In this document: piece after piece, positions 20,136-32,060 of the stretch
How positions within the stretch are numbered: the stretch's first letter is position 1
Layout: each line of letters begins with the position of its first letter
NCBI GenBank assembly: GCA_964035575.1
Contig: OZ037921.1
Location: forward strand, 1-64,000
Source: Rhynchopus sp. YZ270_cl-10
Lineage: Eukaryota > Euglenozoa > Diplonemea > Diplonemida > Diplonemidae
DNA: 64,000 nt
Direction of reading: 5' to 3'
Program-made: the position numbers and the translations under genes
Notes under the pieces: generated by a model
The model's input: the letters and a program-made list of their open reading frames with translations, nothing else
The model's database searches: none
Told to the model about the DNA's origin: nothing

Positions 20136-23100
20136 TTAAGGGTGGGGTAAAGCGGGAGACGTGAGGTGGTCATAAGAAGAAGGGGCTGGTGTGGGACGTA
20201 GCTTCATGCCAGCTCCCATGTGGTGGGAAACGTGTCGTCCTTCGGCGCGCTGCACTGAGAGCTGCAGCTCTCGCACGACATCTGCTTTTTCGAACTTCAC
20301 TTGCGAATGTTGTTCGCGCAGAGCGTTCAAGTCATCTTGAAGGTTTTCGTTCATGCGCCTCATACGTGTCAGCTCTAGCGACGGAGGGTCGGGGTGGGTG
20401 GAGGTCTTCAGTTCTCTGAGTTCGCGCTCAAGTCTCATGCATTTCGCTTCCCACAACTTCGACTGGTTGTCTTCAGTGTGGCTGTACTTCTGCGACTTCC
20501 TCAGGTTCGCCTGTGTGATGTACTGTTCTTCTTTCGTATCGGAAAGAGACTGTGCAAGGTTGTGCACGTTCTGTTCTAAGTTTGCTATTTTCTTGTCCTT
20601 CATTGCGCATGACTGCTGGAAATCGTCTAGTTGCCTGTGTGAAGAGCGCAGCGCGTCAGTCAGGTCATGAACGTCACGCTCCAGTGCTGCGGCTTTTCTC
20701 TCTGCGTTCTGACTGCTTTCGCGGTTTGTGAGCATAAGCTCTGTTTTGAGTCCGCGTACCTCGTCTTCTGTCACCCGCAGTGCATGTTGGAGTTCGGAGC
20801 ACTTCCGCTCAAGTGTTTCAGTTCGGTGTGCCTCCATTCTGCAGGTGTCGGTGAACTCATCTGAGCGGCTCTGGTCAAGTGTGTGCATTGCACCGAGGTC
20901 GCGAGTCACCTCTGCAAGCTTTGCGACAAGAGCGTTCTTCTCGACATCAAGCTTCTGGCATGTCGTCTCGAGTGCCTCGCATCTTTGCGCTTCTTGTCTT
21001 AGTTTGTTCGACAAATCGGTTTCACGTGACTGCAGCTTCGCTTGGCAGTACGCGGAATGCTTGTTCTCTTCGCGCAGGTCGTTTGCCTCCAGCTCCAGTG
21101 CGGAGCAGCGCTGCTGGGCCTGCGACGCCCTGCTGACCTCATGTTGGTACCTGTCCTCTTGGATGTGCCACTCGTTCGTCTGTGTTGCGCTGATGGAGAG
21201 CACCTCAGACCGGCACTCCTCCAGCTGCGTCATGAGGTCTGCCTGGGCACGCTCTCCGTTCAGCACCTCCTGCTCCAGCTTCGCGTTCTTTCTGACCAGA
21301 ACAGTGTTCTCTTCCAACACGGTTTCGAGGTTGCGGATGGTGCTCACGTCGGCTGTGTCGGAGATCTCCTTGACAGTGGCGCTGAGCTCTTGGGTACGCT
21401 GCTTTGCTGCGAGGAGCTCGCCCTCGAGGTCGTTGCACCGTCGCTCGTAGATCATGCAGGACTCCAATTCCTCACGCAGCTGCACGTTCTCCTGACCCAT
21501 GCGCTCTACGAGATACGCGTCGCTTTGACGTCCCCCCTCGCGCAGTCGTGTCACCTCTCTTTGGAGGCCTTCGATCGCCTGCTTGCTTTCGTACATCACC
21601 TGCTCCTCAAGCATGCGTTCGTGAAGAAGCTTCTTCATGTCGGCAGAGCCTTCGCACTGCAAGCGCAGCACGTCTGCTTGGAGGGACTCGATGGTGTCTT
21701 TGGAAGCGTGCATCAGATCTTCTTGGGAGTGCAGGTTTTCCTGCAGGGCGTGCAGCGTGCTCTCTGACACGGCGAGGTCACGTTCCAGCTGTTTCTTGTC
21801 TGCCTGCAACGTTGCGATCGCGTCAGCGGCAGCCTTCGTGCTGCCGTTCCCTGATGTGTGCGTCAGCCGTTGCGAGAGTTCTTCGTTTGCTGCTTGCAGG
21901 GATTCGATGGTCTCACGCGATGCGATCATCACCTTCTCGGTCTCTGTGTCCCACGATGGTGACATGTCGTTGAGCGTGCTGCGCAGGTCTTTGTTCTCCT
22001 GTTGCAGAGACTCAATCGCCTCCTTCGACGCGACAAGCACGAGCTCCATGTCTTGGTCCACAGAGGCGGGAAGGGACGTCGATGGCTTCCTTACCGATAC
22101 TTCCACATCACCTCCCATCTCATCGTTGTACGCCTGCGTCTGGGCCTGTGTTTGCAACTGTGCCTGCGTTTGTGTCTGCATCTGCATCTGGGTATGCGTT
22201 GGGTACCCCGTCTGCGCTGTAGCAAGCATGGTTTCGAGGTGTGCCTTGTCCCGCGAAGCCTCTTCAAGCTGTCTGTCGTTGCGCTCCAGCTGCGCCGTCA
22301 TGGACTCCAAGATGCGTTTGTACTTCGCCAGCTGCGTGGTGCGGTCTGCGTCCTTCTCATCCAACGTCTCTGCGAGGTAGTTGATCACAACGTCCTTAGC
22401 GGAGGCGGTTTCTATGGTAGAGACAAAGGCTTCTTCGACACCCTGCATGATGCCTTCCATCTGCGCGATCTGGATGTCGAGCTGTTGTGCGTTCTGCTCT
22501 GCACGCTTCGCGGCTTGGCTTGCTGCCTCTGCGTCTGCGACGGCCTTCTCTGCTTCGATGATGGCATCCGCAAGCTCGCTGCGCATGTGTTCCGCACTCT
22601 GCTCTGCATCCTTTGCCTGTTCGCGCCAGCACTCCCGCTCCATGTTGGCTGCATCGACGCGTTTACGCATGGCAGTGATCTCTTCGTGCAGGATGGACAC
22701 TTCGTCCTGCGCTTCGTTTGTCAACATCCTTTGTGTCTCCAACGCTGCTGCCACGTCGTACCCACGGTAGTCCTCTGGCACCGGTGGTGGCGGCAGCTCA
22801 GAGTGGTGCACCACCTCCTCCTCCACAGGGGTCGCCACCTCCTGCGGCACTGCCCTGGGCGGCGACGCTGCCAGCGAGACAGCGAGCCGCCTGTTCTCCT
22901 CCTGCAGACGTTCGACCTCCGCTGCCAGCGCTGCTGTCCTGCTGGAGAGCGCTTCCTTGGCGCGGGTTGCGACCTCCTGTGCGGATGTGAGGTGTGCGTG
23001 GCGCTTCTGCAGGGAGGCGTGGTCGGTGTGGAGGGCAGCAGTGCGGGCCTGCTCGGTGGCAAGCTTGCGCTCGAGAAGCGCTGCTGCGGCAGTCGCGTCT

Positions 23101-23438
23101 GCTGCAGTACCTCGCGCTGCAGAGAGCTCTGCCGCATGCGTAGAGGAGACAGTCTGCGAACGCTCTGTGTCCTCAGCAATCCTGCACCCCACGCTCACAA
23201 GAATCTTCTCACGCTCCTCCAGCTGCACGCGGAACGCCTCCGCTGCGCCCTTCGCAGAAGCACACCCACGCTCCGCATCACGCAGCCGCTCCTGCAAACG
23301 GCCATGCCTCGCATCACCACAGCCATGCTTCCCCGCAGACACACACCTCTCCAACAACAAATGCCAGTTCGCGTCCTCTGCCTCCTCAATGCGCCGCCGT
23401 ATCTCCCTCTGGTACACCAGGAGGTCTTCTTCTGACAT
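20136..23438 (-). CDS. Long coiled-coil protein with repeated ESLQ motif
   Basis: An 1100-residue frame starting MSEEDLLVYQREIRRR (an ATG 11 codons upstream is less likely). Nearly the whole protein is heptad-rich, Glu/Gln/Leu-rich coiled coil. A low-complexity Gln/Thr segment interrupts it around residue 430. After that, a motif of the form (S)(K/R)xxIE(S/G)LQ recurs four times: ASKEAIESLQ, ASRETIESLQ, ASKDTIESLQ and ESKQAIEGLQ. Such proteins usually act as cytoskeletal, basal-body or Golgi tethers. No specific family is recognised. It lies about 200 bp upstream of the kinase/CAP-Gly gene on the same strand. Hairpin element A3 lies about 30 bp 5' of the start, and AG dinucleotides on the coding strand within it are the nearest obvious splice acceptors. 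Confidence 0.85.
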   Translation of the reverse strand: MSEEDLLVYQREIRRRIEEAEDANWHLLLERCVSAGKHGCGDARHGRLQERLRDAERGCASAKGAAEAFRVQLEEREKILVSVGCRIAEDTERSQTVSSTHAAELSAARGTAADATAAAALLERKLATEQARTAALHTDHASLQKRHAHLTSAQEVATRAKEALSSRTAALAAEVERLQEENRRLAVSLAASPPRAVPQEVATPVEEEVVHHSELPPPPVPEDYRGYDVAAALETQRMLTNEAQDEVSILHEEITAMRKRVDAANMERECWREQAKDAEQSAEHMRSELADAIIEAEKAVADAEAASQAAKRAEQNAQQLDIQIAQMEGIMQGVEEAFVSTIETASAKDVVINYLAETLDEKDADRTTQLAKYKRILESMTAQLERNDRQLEEASRDKAHLETMLATAQTGYPTHTQMQMQTQTQAQLQTQAQTQAYNDEMGGDVEVSVRKPSTSLPASVDQDMELVLVASKEAIESLQQENKDLRSTLNDMSPSWDTETEKVMIASRETIESLQAANEELSQRLTHTSGNGSTKAAADAIATLQADKKQLERDLAVSESTLHALQENLHSQEDLMHASKDTIESLQADVLRLQCEGSADMKKLLHERMLEEQVMYESKQAIEGLQREVTRLREGGRQSDAYLVERMGQENVQLREELESCMIYERRCNDLEGELLAAKQRTQELSATVKEISDTADVSTIRNLETVLEENTVLVRKNAKLEQEVLNGERAQADLMTQLEECRSEVLSISATQTNEWHIQEDRYQHEVSRASQAQQRCSALELEANDLREENKHSAYCQAKLQSRETDLSNKLRQEAQRCEALETTCQKLDVEKNALVAKLAEVTRDLGAMHTLDQSRSDEFTDTCRMEAHRTETLERKCSELQHALRVTEDEVRGLKTELMLTNRESSQNAERKAAALERDVHDLTDALRSSHRQLDDFQQSCAMKDKKIANLEQNVHNLAQSLSDTKEEQYITQANLRKSQKYSHTEDNQSKLWEAKCMRLERELRELKTSTHPDPPSLELTRMRRMNENLQDDLNALREQHSQVKFEKADVVRELQLSVQRAEGRHVSHHMGAGMKLRPTPAPSSYDHLTSPALPHP

Positions 23439-23469
23439 TTGGTTGAATGATTCCCACACGAAACAAAAC

Positions 23470-23516
23470 AAGAGTTTTATAAGATGAACCTAAGCCTCTC
23501 CTGCTTAGTCACCTGA
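23470..23516 (+). repeat. CTCTCGT-loop hairpin element, copy A3
   Basis: AAGATGA, then CTAAGC, loop CTCTCCT, GCTTAG, then TCACCT. The 6-bp inner stem is perfect; outer stem AGATGA/TCACCT has one mismatch. It lies just upstream of the long coiled-coil gene, on the opposite strand. Confidence 0.75.
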
Positions 23517-23757
23517 AACAGAGACAAACAGATTTGATTTGAAATACTTGAAATACAAAGCCCTCTCGTAGCAGTTGTACCAAAGAAACCTCCAAGAGCT
23601 CCCAATTCCAGCCACACCTAATATTCGCAACAGAACTGCAAAAACAGAATACAACCAAGTACTCTGTACGCACCAAAAGAAAAAACCCCCCCTCGTTATT
23701 TAGGGGTTTCCTGAAGAAAGATGGTAGTGAGATAGATGGTAGGGGAGATCTAGAGAG

Positions 23758-23876
23758 CAGGGGACTAGCTTGGCTGGGTCAGCGGGTCAGCTGACCCACT
23801 TCCTGTACTAGAAAAAAAAAAGTGGGTCAAAGCGACCCACTTCTGGAAATTTCCCCAAAACCAAGCTAGTGCCCTG
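23758..23876. mobile_element. hAT-like MITE, 119 bp, with 8-bp target duplication
   Basis: Terminal inverted repeats CAGGGGACTAGCTTGG and CCAAGCTAGTGCCCTG pair with one mismatch. They are flanked by identical 8-bp direct repeats CTAGAGAG (23750-23757 and 23877-23884), the target-site length of hAT elements. The interior is nearly palindromic: GGGTCAGCTGACCC, then AAGTGGGTC paired with GACCCACTT. No transposase is encoded, so it is a non-autonomous element. Intact ends and duplication suggest a fairly recent insertion. Confidence 0.88.
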
Positions 23877-25223
23877 CTAGAGAGGGGTGTAAAGGAAAAA
23901 CTAAGGGGAGAGGAAGCTGTGTTTTAGCTTTTGGGCTTTTTTTTTTTTGCAATCACGAAGGGAAGAGGTAAAAAAAAATGAAGGGGAGGGAAAGGGGGTG
24001 GTGGATATGTGTGTTTTTTTCTGCTTTCTTTTTTTTTGTTTTGCGTCTTTTTTTTATATGACGAAAGGGGAAGGATACCCTATATGCGGGATACTGTTTT
24101 TAAAAAAAGATATAATTTTTAATTGCTGAGCTGCCAGGCTCCGTAACACACAAATGTTTTCCTTTTTTTTTTTTTTTTTTCCGTACGATTTTCCGTTTTC
24201 TTTGTAAACTGGTTACGGTCGAGTCAGAAGCCTTATTGGGAAGATGTTGTTTGTGAGATGAAAAAAAGAGAAAAGAAAAAAGAAAAATTGCAAAAATAAA
24301 AATAAAAACTCGTTTTGCGGGAAAGAATTTCACGTCCACCCAAATGCCGGGAAAAAAAAAATCACCCATATCTTCAAAGAGACACGGATTTTCTCTTTTT
24401 TTTTTTTGCACTGCAATTACCCCGATAATGGGTTTTTTGAATGCTTGCTTATAGACAATTTGTTTTTTTTCTTGTTTTTTTTTTTTGTTTTTGTTTTTTT
24501 TATAAACCAATGTTGTTCCCTATGGAGGAAAATTGCACACTAATCGGAATGGCACTTCCACAAAAGCACAGGAACAGGAAAATGTCACGGCATTCACCAT
24601 CAAAAGACGGTGCTTTGTTATTACTTTTTGTTGTTGTTTTGGGGAGGAGAGGGACGTGGGGATAATTGCCTATTTTTGCTGTACTTTGGTGCATACAACA
24701 AAATCACTAAACTGAAAAGACGGGAGAGTGCCAACATAAAAAAAAAAAAAAAATTCATTATACTTACCACTTCGAAACAGTAAGCACTAAAGGGTGGAAC
24801 ATGACATTGTACTCCCTTTCCTATATTTTCTCTCTCTTCTGACTGAAAAAAAGGAACCCTGAAAACGCTTCACGTGACCAACACCCCCTTGTGGACGCTC
24901 CCGAAAGGTGAGGTGAGAAGAAAAAGTTAGAAACGAGTGTCTGGTCCCTAGCAGAGCAGAGAGGTCATCACTCAAAAAAGAAAACATATTTTTTTTGTTG
25001 GAAACGTCAAATAAAAAAAAAAATGTCAAATAAAAAAAGTACCAGAGCGAGAAAAAGAGGAAATTTCTGTGTGCTGATGGGGGCTGAGCAAACACAACTA
25101 ATATGCCTCTATTCATTTTTTTTTTTTTTGAAAGAAAATTTGTCAACTTTTTGAAAAACTCAAACTCAGTCTATAGTGGGAGATAAAACCCCCGTTTGTA
25201 GCAACGCCTCTTGCGTTACGTTT

Positions 25224-25257
<34 letters not shown>

Positions 25258-28200
25258 TGGCGAGCAAGAAGCCTCGAGAGTACGAGGCAAACATGCTGCA
25301 CCTCGTTGGCACGAAAGGCCGATTGAAACATGTGATGTGTTGCGTCATCAACAAAAGGTTATTGCATAAATATGCTTTCTTTTCAATAAAAAGAAAGCAC
25401 ACAGAAAAGCAAAAAAAAGAAAAAAAAGGAGGAAGCGGAAAAAGTTTCAAAAGAAAAAAAATGGCAAAAAAAATTACATTTTTCTCCTACATTATTTTCC
25501 CCTCCCAGTGAAAATTCAGTACAGTAATAAAAAGAGAGATTTTTTCTTCCCGCACGGAACACAAAGAAGATAAGGCCTTTTTGTTGTCTCCTGAGAAATT
25601 CTGTTAACTGGCAACAGTAAGTGACTAATACCATCATAAAACAGGAGAGCAGACCATTTATTGACTCTGTTGTGCTAGGAAGAAAGCCCTACATTTTTTT
25701 GTTGATTTTTTTTTTTTTTTTTTTTTGCTCGCATTGATTTTTTTTTTTTTTTGGTAGTTCGGGGAGCCGTACTGTGTGTAGCGTTCCCCTCGCTCCCCAA
25801 GTACCTCTCACAGGAATGAAATTGGTCAACATTGGCTTTCGCTCCTCGATTTGTCTTGGAGCTTTTGCGGGGAACAAAAAATGCAAAAAAAACAAAAAAT
25901 GCAAAAAAAAAAAACAAAAAATGAAGAAGTCTCCAAAGATGTCCATGCCTTGACATCAAAAATAAAAATCAAAATAAAAAATAAATCGGGAGACTTGGTG
26001 GGAATGCTCAAAGTATATAACAAAACAAGCCAGATATAGCATTACGGCAAAAAAAAAAAAAAAGGGTGCAAAAATGGAGAGCAAAAAAGGGTAGGGGTGT
26101 ATGGGGGTTTTGTTTGTTTGGTTTTTTTTTGTGATTTTTTTTTTTTTGTTTTGTTTGTTTGCTTTCCCCCCGATAAAATATGCACAACTGGGTTGCCATC
26201 CCTCACCTCTGCACACGAGTGAACACCTTCGTACCAAGAGGAGAGCGTTGCAATTATTCAAGTATAAAAAAGACACTATACTGGACACCTCGCTCCAACG
26301 CCTGAGGAATATAACAGAACAAATAGAGACTTCTTGTGGGTTTTTTTTCTCTTGTTTTGTTTTTGTTTTTTTTTCTTTTTCATTTTCAGTAAAAAAAAAA
26401 GAAAAACCGACTTTGTCTTTTGTAGGTTCGCACATGGGAATGGGATTTGGAGTGGTGAGGTGGAGTCTGTGACCCGTTCTCAGAGAGATCCTTGTTTTTT
26501 CGGTACCTTTTGTCATTTTTTGTTTTTTCTATAAATAAAAGAGAGACGCTGAAGAAAGTGCAAAAAGCACTGAAAAATAGTCACTCAAAAAAACACAAAT
26601 AATCGATCGGATTTTTCTTATGTACCTCACATCTCTCCCGCCTTGAGAACGGGTTACTTTGTTACTTTTGTGTGTATTTTTTTTATTAGGCGTATGGGGT
26701 AGTTTTTTTTGGTTAAAAAATAAACATTCGCACGAAGGAATCAACGACAATAACAGCAACAAACAGCAAGAGACAAGTGTAGAAGTCATCCCTGTCCCAA
26801 ACGACACAAAAGCACCTCAGCATTTGTTGGATATTTTTTTTTTTTTTGCATAGTGCCTGCGTCACGAGGGGTAGTTTTTTCTTCAGTCTCGCACACAAGA
26901 AGGGTATTTTGTTGGGGGGAGGGGGGGGAAGAAGGGGGGGGAATAAAACCTGTGGCCACCAAAAAGAAGAGCCGGGGAACACACATCTGTTTTAACTTTA
27001 AAATAATGTGAGAGAGAGAGAAGAGAAAGAAAAGAGAATTGTTGTGCGCAACACCAGATGCGCATTTTTCTATCAGCGTGTGTGTGTGTTAGTCTGTATT
27101 TCCCTCTTTTTTTTTTTTTTACCGCAAAGTCCATTTTTTCTTTTTTTTGTGTTTTTTTTTTTAAATTTTTGTGTGTCAAACAATGATGCCCACCAAAGGG
27201 GTGAATGCTTTACAGCACACTGCACACCTCAACATAACTTTTTGTTTAAATTTTTTTTTTTAAATTAAAACCGCATCTGAAAAACACACAAATTCTCATT
27301 TGTGTCTAATTGGTAATGCATTTTTAAGCAGAAAAAAAAAAAAGAAAAGAACCAAAGCTCCCAGGGGCGCACTCAGTGACACATCGTGGACTATAAGGCA
27401 AAGGTCTAGTCCCACGGCCGACCTCACACTATACAGGATTTTTTTTTTGTTTTGTTTTGTTTTGTTTTTTTTTTTGTCTGAATGGAAAACTGCAGACAGC
27501 AGAGTGTCGTTTTACTATGGTCACCAAAACTGCGCAGAACATTTTAAATAACGTGAATTTAAAAAAAAGAGTAAATTGTATAATGAAAAGTGTGTGTTCA
27601 ATAGAAACACCTAACTACTAACTAACAAAAGACAGACAACAAAAATAAAAGTTCATTGAATGAACAAGAGGTGTCAAACACCTGAAACGTAAACTTGAAA
27701 ACAAAATTCATATTTTAAAAAAGACCACCCAAATGACTTATTTGGAACTGTTATCCATGTGGTGGAAAATTTCAATGAAAAGACAGGGAAGGGGTGTGCG
27801 TGGGAGGGTAGAGGTAAAATATATTTCGTGGGGAGCTGGCAGCATTGTGATTTGTTTTTTTTCCCCCCTTTTTTTGCATCCCAAAAAAGAAAAAGGCTTT
27901 TTTTTTGTTTTGTGTGTAAAAACCCAGTTCGCTGAAAGTTCGTTCGACTCGTAGATAGACAATAGTCTAACTGATGTAGGTATCCCCTGTTTTCATCGAT
28001 AACCATCGAAAAAATATCCAAAGGCACTGTCTACGCAACACACGGTGTGCTTTTTTGTGGTGTCGTAACTGCCCGTTGAACCTTTTTTGTCCCCATTTTT
28101 TGTTTGGCTTTAATTCCTCTCAGAAAAACCTTCAAAAAGACAAATAAAGAAAGAAAAAAAAACGGCAAAGGGTGGGGAATTGACACATAGTGGGGATAGG

Positions 28201-28274
28201 CAAAGACAAAGATAAAAATAAATCAAACGGAGGGTTGGGTTGGGCGACGCGAACACTGCACTTCTACACTAGGC

Positions 28275-30314
28275 TCATGCAGACACGGTTGGGTACCTGA
28301 AAGGGAAAACGTACAATGTGGCACATCCTGAGTTCTATCATACCTCATTCCAGGGGAGCCGGAGTCGGAGTTGATCGGAGAGAGTGGCGCCTGGTTCACG
28401 ATGTACATGCCTTGCTGCTGGAGCTGCTGCTGCTGCTGCTGGAGAAGCTGCTGCTGGAGTTGCTGCTGCTGCTGCTGCTGCTGGAGCTGCTGGAGCTGGA
28501 GCTGTGTCTGGGAGTAGTTTGCGAAGGTGGGCGACTGTTGGGGCGAGGACACCGGGCTGCTGAGCTGCGGCAGGGTCTGCATGACACCCTGCTGCAGCTG
28601 CATGGGTGCTGGCGAGTAGCCGCCCACCGGCGACGTCGGGAAAGACGAGTTCTGAGGGAACACAGTGTTGCCCTGGAAGCCTGTGACCGCCATGGCACCG
28701 ACAGGCAGCTGCATCTGGCGCTGCATAGGGATCGCTGCTGCGGGCACCTGCGAGGGCGACACCGCCATGGGTGCGGGTGCACCTGCCGCACCAGGCGCTG
28801 CGTCGCCAGGCTTCTTGTCGTCACGCTTCTTCCTCTTCTCCGCCTCCGTGTTCGCAAAGCGCACCGTCATGGGGCTCTGTCCGCACGGCAGCGTCACCTT
28901 CCCGTCCAGCTGCTGGATCGCAAGCATCGCGCTGTCGCGGCTGCCAAAGCGCACAAACGCACATCCACGGCTCTTCCCGTCCTTCTTCAGGATCGCAACC
29001 TCCAGAAGCTGCCCCATCGGCTGGAACACAGTGCGCAGCTCGATGTCCTCCATGTGCGGTGGGACCTGCCCCACGAAGAGCTTCACGTCCTTGTCGGCAT
29101 CGACCTCACCTTCCGCCAGACGTACCTGCATGCATGTGTGCATGCCAGGAAGCTGCAGGCGGCCGTGAAGCTTTTCCACAGCCATCAGCGCAGAGGCGGG
29201 CTCCTTGAACACAACAAATGCTGCACCAGTGCCCTGTGGTGGTGGTGGTGGTGGACAGTGAGGTGGTGGATGTCTGCACATACCCGTCCCGTGTTGCGGT
29301 CGTAGATGATGTGGAGGTCCTCCAGCGCACCGTTCTTCTGCATGATGACTGTGAGCTCTTCGTCAGTCATCGTCTTCGGGAGCTGTGTGATGTGTTGGTT
29401 GTTGAACCTTTCACACAAAAAAATCGGCAAAACAAACATACCTGCCCGACGAAAAGCTTCCGCCCGCCCTTGCTCGGGAAGCTGCGTGGGCGGCGTGACT
29501 TAGGCGAGCCATCCTGCGACGCAGGTCCTGTGGACGGAGCCCTGCCTGCGGATGTGGGCGAGAGTGTGGGCGACGTGGGCGCTCCGCCTCCGCTTCCGAT
29601 CTGGACTGCTGCTGCTGGGAGGGCGGGCTGCTGCTTGGGCTGCAGTGCAAGGGGGAGCGGGAGGGGCACGTGCGACGGCGACAGCGTCTGTTGCGTGGGT
29701 GTCGATGTCATGAAGTGTGTAGCGGCGTTCGTGGGAGACTGCGGCGGCGAGCGTGGCTGTGTCGAGGGCGAGAGCAGGTGGGGCGGGTTGTTGCCTGGTG
29801 TGCTGCCGTTGAAGCCGCTCTGTGTGGGCGACACAGGCAGCTGCAGGGGTGCCTGGAGCGGCGACGTGAGCGAGCCCATGTTGGGCGTCTGCAGAGCAGG
29901 CATGCCTGGCGACACACCGAGGCTCATGGGTGCGGGTTGCCTGAGGCCGCGTGCGTCGTTGGAGCTGAGCCCGCTCATGGTGGGGCTGAGTGTGTTGGGC
30001 GAGAGCAGGCCGGGGGGGCTCTTGAGCGCGAGGTCGATCTCGGGGCTCATGAGTGCGGGCATGGCGGGGGGCTGGCCGCTGCTCTGTCCCTCCTGGGGGA
30101 GCTGGTTGTAGGGGTCGTGCTGGGTGAGGCCCTCAGTGGCAGGCGACAGGGGTGGGCCGGCAGGGGTACCCACCTGCTGATGCTGCTGCTGCTGCTGCAC
30201 AAGCACCTGCTGCTGCTGCTGCTGTGGCTGCTGCTGGAGCTGCTGCTGCGGCTGCTGCTGCTGCTGGAGCACCTGGATAGGTGCCTGCTGCTGCATGATT
30301 GGCTGCTGCTGCAT
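28275..30314 (-). CDS. CELF/Bruno-like RNA-binding protein, two RRMs (4 exons)
   Basis: Spliced model: exons 29442-30314, 29284-29382, 28344-29233 and 28275-28296, giving 627 residues. Introns of 59, 50 and 47 bp all begin GTATG, end CAG and preserve frame. The first 290 residues are low-complexity, with polyglutamine at the start and many SP/TP motifs after. RRM1 (about 286-366) is split by two introns: RNP2 KLFVGQ and RNP1 GTGAAFVVF. RRM2 (about 374-453) has KLFVGQ and RGCAFVRF. The tail is Gln-rich again. The tandem RRM pair with KLFVGQ matches CELF/Bruno proteins, which control splicing, stability and translation, but the third C-terminal RRM of animal CELF is absent. Exon 4 supplies only the last residues (YPTVSA). 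Confidence 0.88.
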
Positions 30315-30881
30315 CTTTTGGTGTTTGTGTTGTGCGAAAAGTGAGGTGTGCGGTGTTTGTGTAAGCGTGGGGTATGAACAAAATCAAGTGTGTTTGTGAT
30401 TCGCTTGATACTGCAGTAGTGGATGGTGTGTGTTGGGTTGGGTAAGATGCGAGAGATGATGCGCGACAAGGGTACACCTTTTTTTTTTGTTATCACTGAA
30501 TATATCATCTGTTCTGTTTCGTCCCTGTTTAAATCCTCTCACATCCTGACCTTTTGTTTCACTTTCTTTGAAGACCTGATGTCCACGTGTCCGTTACAAT
30601 CCGGCAAATAAACATATGCTGCCATTTGCGAAGTGTATGAACAGATAGATACCAACACAGAGCGGCACTCTCTCTCTCGCTCTCTTGCAAACAACAGGAA
30701 GCGCACTGCCACCTATATCGAGAGGTGCACTGCGGTATTGCACAACGTCTTGCAAACGCTTCTCGTTGACGATGCTTCTTCACGAAGACTTATTGTGTGC
30801 AAACTTCGCGGAGAACAAAAAAAAAAAAAACTACTGCACAAAGAAAATAGCAAAAAAAAAAATACAAAAGAGGGAAAACGA

Positions 30882-30930
30882 AACAAGTTGATAAGACGAA
30901 GTGAAGCCTCTCGTTGCTTAGTCACCTTTA
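30882..30930 (+). repeat. CTCTCGT-loop hairpin element, copy A4
   Basis: AAGACGA, then AAGC, loop CTCTCGTT, GCTT, then AGTCACCTTT. Inner stem AAGC/GCTT; outer stem weaker than in A2, A3 and A5. Confidence 0.65.
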
Positions 30931-31136
30931 GAAGGAACGCTTGAACAGACGCCGCACCTCTTTCAAAAGAAAACTAAGATATAACTGAAACCATACAAAT
31001 ACGCTTAGACGCGTGCCAGTTGATGCAACAAAACTCACCACAAAACCAAGATAAGAAGAACAAACAACAGACTTGCAAGATGGTGTGTACATCTAAACAA
31101 ATACGGTTTTAGTGCTGAAGAACACAAGAAATTTTT

Positions 31137-31180
<44 letters not shown>

Positions 31181-31420
31181 GAATTCGCGCGTGTAACAGA
31201 AAGACGAGGAGGGGCGGGAGGAGGGTTCTTGACGGGAGCATTAGTTCTTCGCCGTACGGGGGTGCACATAGATACCCATGCTGGCATACCTACTTTTCTG
31301 GGTGTCAACGAAGAATGGTACACGAAGAACGTCAAAAAAAAAAGGGGGTACCAGAGAATGTCCCCTGATCAGAAATAAAGTTAATTCATATGCATTCTTT
31401 TCGAGAAATAAAGAAAAGTC

Positions 31421-31465
31421 TAGTTTACAAGATGAACCTAAACCTCTCGTGTTTAGTCACCTTTG
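31421..31465 (+). repeat. CTCTCGT-loop hairpin element, copy A5
   Basis: AAGATGA, then CTAAAC, loop CTCTCGT, GTTTAG, then TCACCTTT. Relative to A3 the stem pair G-C has become A-U at matching positions, a compensatory change. Confidence 0.75.
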
Positions 31466-31695
31466 ATCACAATCGTCGCACAGCTGACTGTGTCGTGGAA
31501 TTGCACAAAAACCTTTAGTTCAAAACTGAGTTCAAAAAAAACCCCTCTTTTTGGAAAGATACCTCAACAAAACGAAAGGAAAGCTTTCATGAAATGTGCT
31601 TTTCGCGCACACCTTAACTGCAGGCAAAACTGCAAGAAAACTGCAAGGGGGTTTACGGCTTTATACATTTTCTTTTTTGATTTTGTCAGAAAATC

Positions 31696-31718
31696 ACCTG
31701 AAGAGCCATGCTTCAGGT
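31696..31718 (+). other. Perfect 8-bp hairpin
   Basis: ACCTGAAG (31696-31703), loop AGCCATG, CTTCAGGT (31711-31718). It may be a diverged member of the nearby hairpin family or a chance palindrome. Confidence 0.55.
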
Positions 31719-32011
31719 TTACATTTGACAATAAACGGGCCTTAGGGTGGAGGGGTGGATATGAGGAATACTGAAAGTAACGCTAAAAGGCTGCCGGAAC
31801 GTATCAGTGCCAGCCTTTTTAACTTGCGGGGGGTTTTTTTTTCTACTGGTTTTCATTAATTTCGAAAAGCGCATTTTTTTTGTTGATGTCGCCAAAAAGA
31901 AGAAAAAAAAGGAAAACGGAAAGACACTTGCCTTCACTTTGATTCAGTTATCTCCCAGTAGAGAGTCTTTAATATTGCAAAAAAAAAGCAAAAAACAAAA
32001 CAAAAAAAGAC

Positions 32012-32060
32012 AGAAGTTGACAGTGCAAATGCCTCACCGTACACCGGCGGACGCAGGCAC
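32012..32060 (+). repeat. Dispersed hairpin repeat, copy B1
   Basis: AGAAGTTGACAGTGC, AAATGCCTCACCGTACACC, then GGCGGACGCAGGCAC. AGTGC pairs with GCACT, TGC with GCA and CCG with CGG. It matches 58791-58843 and 59310-59360 on the same strand. Confidence 0.75.

Larger units (their letters stand above)
23439..28274. other. 4.8-kb AT-rich gene-free spacer
   Basis: Homopolymer A and T runs dominate, including about 32 T at 25225-25256. Open frames are low-complexity on both strands. Identified contents are hairpin element A3 and the hAT-like MITE at 23758-23876; I see nothing else supportable. Confidence 0.65.

Noticed and set aside
27674-28027. 117-residue minus-strand open frame beginning MPLDIFSMVIDENRG
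   Set aside because: AT-rich, low-complexity composition, no domain or splice-acceptor context; probably chance.
31138-31179. A42 run as evidence of a retroposed mRNA tail
   Set aside because: No coding fragment or target duplication adjoins it; long A and T runs are common throughout the spacers.
31421-31465. Hammerhead ribozyme
   Set aside because: AAGATGA is only loosely like CTGATGA, and no GAAA plus third stem is correctly placed in any copy.
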